Source: Aquirhabdus sp. (GTDB lineage: Bacteria; Pseudomonadota; Gammaproteobacteria; Pseudomonadales; Moraxellaceae). From it: a stretch of DNA of 5,485 bases. The notes below the pieces were generated by a model, which was not told the DNA's origin, ran no database searches, and saw only the letters and a program-made list of their open reading frames with translations. The DNA is taken from positions 1 through 5,485 of the forward strand of contig JASLEL010000001.1 in assembly GCA_030151145.1 (NCBI GenBank), read 5' to 3'. A program made the position numbers and the translations under genes. Shown piece after piece: positions 1-5,485 of this stretch; within the stretch, counting starts at the first letter, position 1, and each line of letters begins with the position of its first letter.

Positions 1-1511
1 CGTGCCAACTGCATCAGTGTCGGCAGGAAAATCAGCACGAACTGGGCAATCAGCGTCAGCCAGAATATGCCACCGCCAAACACTATAATGGGCAAATTGA
101 TCAGCCACAGCACCACACTGAGCCATTTCAGGAGAGTCGGAATATTGTTTCCAACCGGCAGCGTCGCAGCATGTGACGGCTGTCTCTTGCCGAACAGCTC
201 CCGTACGGTAAAGCCCGAGATCAAGGCCGCATGGCTCCAGTTGATCTCGTTCGCATTTTGCTCAGAGGTCAACCGCTCATTGCCATGGGCATAGTCTGCA
301 ATCCCGACGGTATCGCCGATCTTGATGCGCCAGTTAAACGCGCCGACCGCATAAAGCACACGGCCCTGATAGGTCCACTGACGATCCCAGCGCTGACCCT
401 GCCAGAAGGCATTGCCGGCTTTCTCTTCGGGGATTTCATTGAGTACCACGACCTTCTGCCAGTCGGACTTGCCCTCATCCACCAGCCATAGAAAGCCCGC
501 CTCAAGGCTGTACAGGAGATATTCGGTCCACAAGCTGGACTCACTATCCCCCACCTCTTCCATCTGGGCAATACCGATCACCACATAGGCATGATCATCT
601 ATCGTGGCTTGATCGCCCAGCGACAGCGCGCTCTTGAGCGTGACCAGTTCCTTGTGCGTGACCAGAAGTTCGGCTTTGCCATCCGTCATCGCGACTTCAG
701 CCCGACAGGCCGGACACACCAGATGCTCCGCCATGCCCATCACATAGGGCACCGGACTACCACAGTTAGGGCATTCGATCTTGGTAATTTTGCCTTTGAT
801 CTGACCGGTTGCCGCCTGGATCTGATCAGCATCGCGCAGGAGCTGCATCTTGAGCCCTTGCAGCGTGGCCGCCCGCCCCTCGTACACCTGCGGCGGATAG
901 CCATCGCTGTAGTCCAGCGTCATGAAGCGCGCCTGAAAGCGCAAATCCGCCACCGAAGCCTGCCAGCCCTGCCCGACGATTACCGGTAGCTCACCCTCAC
1001 CACCGGTACAGGTTGCGGTGCGATGATCCGTTACGCGATAGGTGACGGATTTATAGGCAACGAGCTGATTGATGGTGAGTTGATCAAAGGTGGGCGCATT
1101 ATCCAGCGCCCCTGTCAGCCGGGTGACGACATAGAGCCCAGAGGCATCCGACAGCCAGCCATTACTGCCGTCATCAAACTGCAGGTACCACTCGTTCCAC
1201 AGACCGTCGGGGTATTTGAGCTGGATACGACCGACCAGTGTAAAGGCGATGCCATCCAGCATGCCCTGACTGTGCAGCTGGAGTGGTGAGAAATCTTCCA
1301 GCACGGCCGACATCTTGCCCTGCTCGCGGATGGTATTGTCATCGCGCAGCACCGTGGTCTGACAGTATTCACAGACCGCCATGACCGAGGCTGGTGATTT
1401 GAAGACGACCTGCGCGCCGCATGACGGACAGGCAGCACGAAACTCCAGCACGGCTTTTTTGCGGGCGGGCGGCGATGGCTGAGACGGATTCGGTGGCGTC
1501 GGTTCAGTCAT
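1..1511 (-). CDS. DUF4178 protein with two zinc ribbons and C-terminal membrane helices (3' end cut by window edge)
   Basis: The frame is open from ATG 1511 to the left edge, giving about 503 residues with no stop, so the C-terminus is missing. After a Pro-rich start, a first zinc ribbon has CPSC at 28-31 and CEYC at 47-50. A DUF4178-like segment follows at about 70-135, with the motif GLWNEWYLQFDDG and then GWLS. A second ribbon has CPNC at 247-250 and CPAC at 266-269. A second DUF4178-like segment follows at about 283-355, with LWTEYLLYS and FLWLVDEG. The layout looks like an internal duplication of ribbon plus DUF4178. The end is strongly hydrophobic (about 464-480 and 484-503), suggesting two membrane helices with the ribbons probably in the cytoplasm. 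DUF4178 has no established biochemical role; it is known mainly from its neighbours (DUF350, spermidine synthase). An in-frame stop at 1533-1535 and no other upstream start support ATG 1511, although no good Shine-Dalgarno precedes it. Confidence 0.85.
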   Translation of the reverse strand, partial: MTEPTPPNPSQPSPPARKKAVLEFRAACPSCGAQVVFKSPASVMAVCEYCQTTVLRDDNTIREQGKMSAVLEDFSPLQLHSQGMLDGIAFTLVGRIQLKYPDGLWNEWYLQFDDGSNGWLSDASGLYVVTRLTGALDNAPTFDQLTINQLVAYKSVTYRVTDHRTATCTGGEGELPVIVGQGWQASVADLRFQARFMTLDYSDGYPPQVYEGRAATLQGLKMQLLRDADQIQAATGQIKGKITKIECPNCGSPVPYVMGMAEHLVCPACRAEVAMTDGKAELLVTHKELVTLKSALSLGDQATIDDHAYVVIGIAQMEEVGDSESSLWTEYLLYSLEAGFLWLVDEGKSDWQKVVVLNEIPEEKAGNAFWQGQRWDRQWTYQGRVLYAVGAFNWRIKIGDTVGIADYAHGNERLTSEQNANEINWSHAALISGFTVRELFGKRQPSHAATLPVGNNIPTLLKWLSVVLWLINLPIIVFGGGIFWLTLIAQFVLIFLPTLMQLA

Positions 1512-1551
1512 ACAGACAGTGGCAGTATCAAATCAATATCCAGTGTTATTA

Positions 1552-1582
1552 GGCTGCGCTCTTTAACCGCAAGAGCACAGCC
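1552..1582 (-). other. Strong intergenic stem-loop between the SPFH and DUF4178 genes
   Basis: The arms GGCTGCGCTCTT (1552-1563) and AAGAGCACAGCC (1571-1582) flank a 7-base loop. In minus-strand RNA they form a 12-bp stem with a single U-G wobble; in plus-strand RNA the same position is a C-A mismatch, so the structure suits the operon's direction. It starts about 50 bases after the SPFH stop and ends about 40 bases before the DUF4178 start. The sequence after the stem in the minus direction (TAATAACACTGG) lacks a proper U-tract, so this is not a textbook terminator. A partial terminator, an RNA-processing or stability element, or a control on expression of the last gene are all possible. Confidence 0.6.
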
Positions 1583-1632
1583 GCGCTTTTTATCCCATGA
1601 TCGTTTTATCACGACCTCTAGGTGTCCCGCGA

Positions 1633-2664
1633 TTATTGCGTCAATGCTTTTAAAATCTCGGCTTTGGTCGAGTCAAAATCAGCCTGCGTGATCAGCCCCT
1701 GATCCAGCAGGGCTTTGAGCTGGCTCAAACGGGCGACCAAATCATTGGCTGGCGCTGCCGGAGCGGCCTGTGGTGCTGATGTACTTTGCTGAGCTGTACC
1801 CTGTACTGCGCCCTGCACGGCGCCTGCCATCAGTTGCCCGACACCCACACCCGCAGCGAGCCCCGCACCCAGACCTGCCAGACCACCTTCGTTTTGGGCT
1901 GCAAGTGGTATGGAGGATGCCACCTGATACTGGGTGAATTTATTCAGATCACCCATCATGCCCATGGAGATCCGGGTATCAATGGCTTTCTGCAGCTCTT
2001 CGGGCAGAGAGACGTTTTCGACCACAAAGGCGTCGAGTTTGAGACCGTAGCGGGCAAAGACTGGGGTCATGCTCTGTTTGAGCTGATCACCCATCACGCC
2101 CTGATTAGCCGCAAGGTCGAGAAACGGGATCTGGCTTGCGGCAATGCCGCTGCTGATATTGGAGACGATCAGATTGCGCAGTTGGCCTTCGATCTCGTCG
2201 CTGTTATAGCTCGGATTGGAGCCGGTGACTTCCTGATAGAAAGCCTGTGGATCGGTCAACTGATAAGAATACATCCCGAAGGCACGTAGACGGACCATGC
2301 CAAAATCGGCATCGCGCAGGGTAATCGGCTGTGCCGTGCCCCATTTGCGGCCCAGTTGCAGACGGGTACTGAAAAACAGCACATCGGACTTGAACGGGGA
2401 CTGGAACATCTTGTCCCAGTTCTTAAGGTACGTCAGGATCGGCAGGGTTTGCGTGGTCAGCTTGTACAGACCGGGGCCAAAGACATCGGCGACCTTACCT
2501 TCGTTGACAAACACGGCGATCTGTCCGTCACGCACGGTGAGCTGGCCGCCATTCTGAATCTCGTTATCCTGCATCGGATAGCGCCACATCAGGACGCCAT
2601 CTTCCTGATGATCCCACTCAATGACATCAATAAACTGCTTGCGAATAAACGAACCCAGACTCAT
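1633..2664 (-). CDS. SPFH/band-7 protein, YdjI-like, with C-terminal SHOCT-like segment
   Basis: This 343-residue protein resembles the YdjI-like branch of the SPFH (stomatin/prohibitin/flotillin/HflK) superfamily, often annotated as 'virion core protein-like'. Recognisable features are the N-terminal FIDVIEW segment, the stretch GQIAVFVNEGKVADVFGPG at about 47-65, KWGTAQPITLRDAD near 107-120, and an SPFH core to about residue 240. There is no N-terminal membrane helix, unlike stomatin or HflK. A Gly/Ala-rich hydrophobic stretch spans about 259-289, an Ala/Pro/Gln linker about 291-307, and a SHOCT-like helical end about 308-341 (LSQLKALLDQGLITQADF). SPFH proteins assemble into membrane-bound oligomers that organise membrane domains; SHOCT segments are thought to aid oligomerisation or membrane association. 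It lies 52 bases after the DUF350 gene and 121 before the DUF4178 gene. The start is supported by AGGGAG six bases upstream. Its precise role here is unknown. Confidence 0.88.
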   Translation of the reverse strand: MSLGSFIRKQFIDVIEWDHQEDGVLMWRYPMQDNEIQNGGQLTVRDGQIAVFVNEGKVADVFGPGLYKLTTQTLPILTYLKNWDKMFQSPFKSDVLFFSTRLQLGRKWGTAQPITLRDADFGMVRLRAFGMYSYQLTDPQAFYQEVTGSNPSYNSDEIEGQLRNLIVSNISSGIAASQIPFLDLAANQGVMGDQLKQSMTPVFARYGLKLDAFVVENVSLPEELQKAIDTRISMGMMGDLNKFTQYQVASSIPLAAQNEGGLAGLGAGLAAGVGVGQLMAGAVQGAVQGTAQQSTSAPQAAPAAPANDLVARLSQLKALLDQGLITQADFDSTKAEILKALTQ

Positions 2665-2670
2665 GACGCA

Positions 2671-2676
2671 CTCCCT
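2671..2676 (-). promoter_or_regulatory. Shine-Dalgarno site for the SPFH gene
   Basis: On the minus strand this reads AGGGAG, six bases before ATG 2664. It is the clearest ribosome binding site in the window and fixes the SPFH start. Confidence 0.7.
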
Positions 2677-2716
2677 GGCTCAAACAAAACAATTGAAAAG
2701 ATGATCACCTGACCTA

Positions 2717-3151
2717 TCAGGACAGGCATCCGGCATTTAAAATCCCGATCGCAAGGGCCACTGCACCGACAAAGCCACCGACCGCAATATTATTGTTCAG
2801 CATATGCTCACGCAGATTGGGGATCAGCCGCGATAGGACAAAATAGCCCAATACCTGCACCACCATAGCCGCAAAGGCCCAGCCGACAAAGCTGATCAGG
2901 CTGGCATGATAGACCGCACAGGCCGCCAGTGTCAGCGCAAAGCCCACCATGGCGCCGGCAAAGCTCAAGGCCGCCGCACCATGCCCGGCACGGATCAGCG
3001 CCATCTCGTTATAGGGGGTCACCCACATATAGATGCTGGAGAAAATCATGAGCAGGACCAGACCACAGACGAGATACGTGACATAGCTCAGTAAGTAAGG
3101 CGTGACCAACTGATTCAGCTCCTGCGTGACATAGATAAAGAAATCGTGCAT
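2717..3151 (-). CDS. DUF350 (YjfL/UPF0719-like) integral membrane protein
   Basis: This 144-residue, very hydrophobic protein has four likely membrane helices at about 20-42, 60-81, 87-107 and 122-142. The family signature is clear: NEMALIRAGHGAAALSF after helix 1, a Gly-rich helix 2, SRLIPNLREHMLNNNIAVG before helix 4, and the ending GILNAGCLS, which matches the 'GxLNAACMS' type of ending in YjfL proteins. DUF350 has no proven biochemical activity. In other bacteria it occurs near PspA-like, ATP-grasp (glutathionylspermidine synthase-like), spermidine synthase and DUF4178 genes, which suggests a membrane role in envelope stress or polyamine-linked chemistry. The start at 3151 has GAGG ten bases upstream (3162-3165), a slightly long spacing. 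It sits 65 bases after speD and 52 before the SPFH gene, in the same direction. Confidence 0.9.
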   Translation of the reverse strand: MHDFFIYVTQELNQLVTPYLLSYVTYLVCGLVLLMIFSSIYMWVTPYNEMALIRAGHGAAALSFAGAMVGFALTLAACAVYHASLISFVGWAFAAMVVQVLGYFVLSRLIPNLREHMLNNNIAVGGFVGAVALAIGILNAGCLS

Positions 3152-3216
3152 GGTACGTCTGCCTCATGATCCGGGGGCCTGATACGTTGTGATCAGCGCC
3201 GTCGTGATCCGTGTGG

Positions 3217-3660
3217 TTATCCGGTGTGTTCCATCAACATGCGACGGCCGCGCTCTACTACTACCCGATCATAGTGATCCGGTTTAAACAAATCAATCAA
3301 GGTTTTGAATAAGACTTCTGCTTTCTGTCGGTTGATGCCCGTATGATTACAAACATACACATCAAGTGTGACATAACGATGCTCAGGCCACGTATGTACG
3401 GCCACATGCGACTCCGCCAAAAGCACAACGCCAGTCACACCGGCAGGCTCAAACTGATGAAAACGCTGCCCCACAACCAGCATGTCGGCATGAACAGCAG
3501 CCGCAACCACATGCGGCTCTAGAATCGATAACTGCTGTAATAAAGCCGCATCGCTACAGCAATCATACAGATCGCCGATCAGATGGACGCCGTCCAGTCT
3601 GGGCATCGCGGCGGTACTGATTGCGGTCTTCATAGCAGCGTCCATCGTAGCAGTAGTCAT
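3217..3660 (-). CDS. speD: S-adenosylmethionine decarboxylase proenzyme (bacterial, T. maritima type)
   Basis: SpeD decarboxylates S-adenosylmethionine to the aminopropyl donor for spermidine-type polyamines, using a pyruvoyl group formed by self-cleavage. The signature AESHVAVHTWPE is intact. Cleavage is expected before Ser84, between Glu83 and Ser84, giving a small beta chain and a pyruvoyl alpha chain. Aligned by eye to the Thermotoga maritima enzyme, Ser84, His89 and Cys104 match its Ser63, His68 and Cys103-equivalent position (Cys83 in that numbering), while Ser55 is replaced by Thr76. The 147 residues include about 19 extra at the N-terminus compared with that enzyme. Start choice: ATG 3660 overlaps the oxidoreductase stop as ATGA and has AGGA eight bases upstream. 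An in-frame ATG at 3690 exists but would lie 30 bases deeper inside the upstream gene, and its extra ten residues are not family-like. Coupling to the oxidoreductase and nearness to the aminopropyltransferase support a joint pathway. Confidence 0.95.
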   Translation of the reverse strand: MTTATMDAAMKTAISTAAMPRLDGVHLIGDLYDCCSDAALLQQLSILEPHVVAAAVHADMLVVGQRFHQFEPAGVTGVVLLAESHVAVHTWPEHRYVTLDVYVCNHTGINRQKAEVLFKTLIDLFKPDHYDRVVVERGRRMLMEHTG

Positions 3661-5279
3661 AACATGCGTCCTGCGGCTTGCCAGCCCCACCAGCTGGCTT
3701 CCTCAAAAATAGAATACCCCGACAGATCGCTATGCGCAAACTGCACCTTCTGATCTGCAGCCCGCAGCGCCAAGAGTCCTTTTTGCGACAGATAGCCCGG
3801 GACAGGCGCGCTCATGGCATGCCCGCGCAGCATCACCTCCACACCCGCCACGCAAGACCAGAGGTTCGTACCATAAACCTGAGTCACATCCTGTATACCG
3901 ACCTGTAGCAACTCATACGGCGTCGCATTTGCCATCCATGTGCGGGCAACCTCTGGCGTCTGATCAGCAAAGGCATGATAGGCTGTAAAGGCCGAATACG
4001 GTGGGCGTGCCACGCGGATCCACTGCTGGGTCGCCACCACATAGCCGAGACTCTTGCTGCCATAGACGATGTTTTCCCATGACAGCGGCACATCGCCGAC
4101 TTCTCGAGGAAAGCCGTGCAGCCACACATTCGACACCAGCCATGGCACATGCGGCGGTACATCATGATCGACATCAAAGCCATAGTCTCTGATCTGCGGA
4201 AAGACATGCTTGAGTACATGCAGCGGCATGGCACAGATCGCACGCTTGGCCTTGATCAGACTCAGCTCACCGCGCTGATCACTGCTCCACACCTGTACGC
4301 CGTCTTTCGTCTCGACCATATGAATCGCCGCTTGCGCAAGCTGTCGATCTAAGGTCGGATCAGACAGCGACTTGGCCATGAAGTTCAGCCCACTGTCCCA
4401 CGCCAAGAGTGACGTCTGCTTATCCTTCTCACGGTCATGCACGCGACTGGCAAAATAATGTATGCCCGCCCACGCCGACACGCGGTCACTGCCAAAGCCA
4501 TAGTCATCGCGGCAGCTATAGTCGAGATACCAGCGTAGCCCTTTGGCCGTATAGCCTTCGCGATCCAGCCACTGATCAAAAGTCATCGTATCCAGACGTC
4601 GCCACTCGGCATCCTGAGATGACAGCTCAACCGGAATGGCAAACAGTACCTGACCATCGCTGCCGCGCTTGCCCTTCAGGCTATCTGTGAACTGCAAGAA
4701 ACGCTGTTGCTGGTGGGCTTCTTCGGTTCCCTTGGCTGCTGGCGGCATCAAGGTATCGTGCCAGTACTGCCCTCCTCCCAGCCACAGCCGCTCATCAGGC
4801 GCATGGATCACATAGCGTTCATCATAGCTGTTGACATTGCCCAGATCCGTGCCGGTCAGGATATTAAAGCTGCGCAGCATCTCTTGCACATGGGTCGACT
4901 CGGGCGTCGGGAACGGCAAGTAGTGCGCACCTCGGGGATAGTGCACATCGTGCCACTGACCGCTGGATGCATTGCCATACTGCTCAAAGCCCTGCAGCAG
5001 TAGAAAATCCTGAAAACCACCCTGTGCCATACGCCATGCCGCAGTCAGTCCGGCAATCCCCCCACCCAAGATCACGGTATCGACCTCACGAGTACGACTC
5101 AGGGGAATCTCGGGCCATTTAAAATCATGCGCATCGCGTATCCAGCGATGGCCCTGCCGCATCCCGCCATCCAAGACCTTGACCGGCAGCCATGGCGGGA
5201 TCACCGACCATGCCGGCAGGTGGCAGCCCGCCATGAGGCTGGAGAGTGCGGTAAAGCCGAGAAATTGACGCCGATTCAT
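3657..5279 (-). CDS. Tat-exported, probably lipid-anchored FAD-dependent oxidoreductase (amine oxidase-like)
   Basis: The 540-residue protein begins MNRRQFLGFTALSSLMAGC. This is a twin-arginine signal (NRRQFLG) running into a lipobox-like LMAGC with Cys19, so the mature protein is probably a lipoprotein; His at +2 does not suggest inner-membrane retention. A Rossmann FAD site follows at about 69-78 (VILGGGIAGL). The position at the end of the second strand, usually Glu or Asp, appears to be Gln96. A conserved-looking GAHYLP sits at 117-122. The C-terminus carries a second FAD signature of the amine-oxidase type (HSDLSGYSIFEEASWWGWQAA), so the flavin fold is complete. Substrate is not shown; a polyamine or polyamine adduct is inferred from the flanking aminopropyltransferase and speD genes. 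Start choice: AGAG at 5286-5289 is six bases before ATG 5279 but abuts the in-frame ATG at 5285, so 5279 is preferred; 5285 would add two residues. The stop overlaps the speD start. Confidence 0.88.
   Translation of the reverse strand: MNRRQFLGFTALSSLMAGCHLPAWSVIPPWLPVKVLDGGMRQGHRWIRDAHDFKWPEIPLSRTREVDTVILGGGIAGLTAAWRMAQGGFQDFLLLQGFEQYGNASSGQWHDVHYPRGAHYLPFPTPESTHVQEMLRSFNILTGTDLGNVNSYDERYVIHAPDERLWLGGGQYWHDTLMPPAAKGTEEAHQQQRFLQFTDSLKGKRGSDGQVLFAIPVELSSQDAEWRRLDTMTFDQWLDREGYTAKGLRWYLDYSCRDDYGFGSDRVSAWAGIHYFASRVHDREKDKQTSLLAWDSGLNFMAKSLSDPTLDRQLAQAAIHMVETKDGVQVWSSDQRGELSLIKAKRAICAMPLHVLKHVFPQIRDYGFDVDHDVPPHVPWLVSNVWLHGFPREVGDVPLSWENIVYGSKSLGYVVATQQWIRVARPPYSAFTAYHAFADQTPEVARTWMANATPYELLQVGIQDVTQVYGTNLWSCVAGVEVMLRGHAMSAPVPGYLSQKGLLALRAADQKVQFAHSDLSGYSIFEEASWWGWQAAGRML
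3669..3672 (-). promoter_or_regulatory. Shine-Dalgarno site for speD, inside the upstream gene
   Basis: On the minus strand this reads AGGA, eight bases before ATG 3660. It lies within the last codons of the oxidoreductase gene and favours the ATG 3660 start over the one at 3690. Confidence 0.55.
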
Positions 5280-5306
5280 GCCCATCTCTATATGCTCATC
5301 GACATC

Positions 5307-5485
5307 TTAACGGATCACATTGCCCCAGTCCTGCTGGAAATAGCGGACCAGTTGCTGGTTGTTGAGTTCATTGGGCTCGACATTCCAGCGCTGCATGTCG
5401 GGCGGAAAATGAAACATCGCCTCCGTCGTCTCACGATCAAGAAAGGTCATGGGCAGACTGTAGTGCGTGGGCGGCGTATAGCCCG
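5307..5485 (-). CDS. C-terminal end of a probable membrane-type spermidine synthase (polyamine aminopropyltransferase)
   Basis: Only the last 58 codons and the TAA stop (5307-5309) are inside the window; the 5' part lies beyond the right edge. The visible residues include HYSLPMTFLDRETTEAMFHF, then PPDMQRWNVEPNELNNQQLV and RYFQQDW near the end. This resembles the tail of the bacterial spermidine synthase-like proteins with N-terminal membrane helices, where a 'Lxx..F.F..DM......N.L..Q.LV.YY...W' pattern is usual. Such enzymes transfer an aminopropyl group from decarboxylated S-adenosylmethionine to putrescine or a related amine. The catalytic domain and membrane helices cannot be seen here, so the call rests on the tail pattern plus speD two genes downstream. 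It ends 27 bases before the preferred oxidoreductase start and is probably the upstream member of the same operon. Confidence 0.72.
   Translation of the reverse strand, partial: GYTPPTHYSLPMTFLDRETTEAMFHFPPDMQRWNVEPNELNNQQLVRYFQQDWGNVIR

Noticed and set aside
269..571. 100-residue minus-strand open frame
   Set aside because: It is out of frame within the DUF4178 gene, whose zinc ribbons and repeated motif define the real frame; its Arg/Ser-rich content looks like a shifted reading.
1115..1438. 107-residue minus-strand open frame
   Set aside because: It overlaps the first ribbon and DUF4178 copy in another frame and has no motif of its own.
1786..2289. 167-residue open frame on the plus strand
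   Set aside because: It lies wholly inside the well-supported SPFH gene on the other strand, shows no family features, and reads like the antisense of its codons.
2665..2716. Possible separate promoter or terminator between the DUF350 and SPFH genes
   Set aside because: The gap is only 52 bases; no convincing -35/-10 pair or terminator stem was seen, just the Shine-Dalgarno for the SPFH gene.
2708..2721. Small inverted repeat CCTGA-CCTA-TCAGG over the DUF350 stop
   Set aside because: A 5-bp stem is expected by chance and is not followed by a U-tract, so it is not supported as a terminator.
3661..3690. Longer SpeD starting at ATG 3690
   Set aside because: The added ten residues are not family-like and would extend the overlap with the upstream gene, whereas ATG 3660 has an ATGA junction and a well-placed AGGA.
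3884..4243. 119-residue minus-strand open frame rich in Met, Arg and Cys
   Set aside because: It is a shifted frame of the oxidoreductase, which is uninterrupted through this region.
4707..5003. 98-residue plus-strand open frame, with other plus frames across 3678-4690
   Set aside because: All are opposite the oxidoreductase gene, whose FAD motifs at both ends prove the minus frame; none has recognisable domains.

Overview
All genes in this window lie on the minus strand and read from the right edge to the left edge. They look like one transcription unit. The translated proteins point to a Gram-negative bacterium, probably a gammaproteobacterium: there is a twin-arginine lipoprotein signal, a YjfL-like DUF350 protein and moderate GC content. 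I cannot name the genus. No rRNA, tRNA, CRISPR array, insertion sequence or phage gene was seen, and no gap between genes exceeds about 121 bases.

Layout in transcription order: (1) 5485-5307, the last 58 residues of a probable membrane-type spermidine synthase (polyamine aminopropyltransferase), cut by the right edge; (2) 5279-3657, an FAD-dependent oxidoreductase with a Tat-type lipoprotein signal; (3) 3660-3217, S-adenosylmethionine decarboxylase SpeD, whose ATG overlaps the oxidoreductase stop as ATGA; (4) 3151-2717, a four-helix DUF350 membrane protein; (5) 2664-1633, a YdjI-like SPFH/band-7 protein ending in a SHOCT-like segment; (6) 1511 to the left edge, a protein with two zinc ribbons, two DUF4178 copies and C-terminal membrane helices, cut by the left edge. 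A 12-bp stem-loop lies in the 121-base gap between genes 5 and 6.

A working model follows. SpeD makes decarboxylated S-adenosylmethionine, and the aminopropyltransferase uses it to extend a diamine or related acceptor. The flavoprotein, probably exported folded through Tat and lipid-anchored, may oxidise the polyamine or a polyamine adduct at the envelope. DUF350, SPFH and DUF4178 proteins would form a membrane-associated module. The two enzyme identities near speD rest on clear motifs. The idea that the six genes form one envelope polyamine system is inferred from gene order. Related combinations of these families occur in other bacteria as far as I recall, but I know of no settled function for the whole set.
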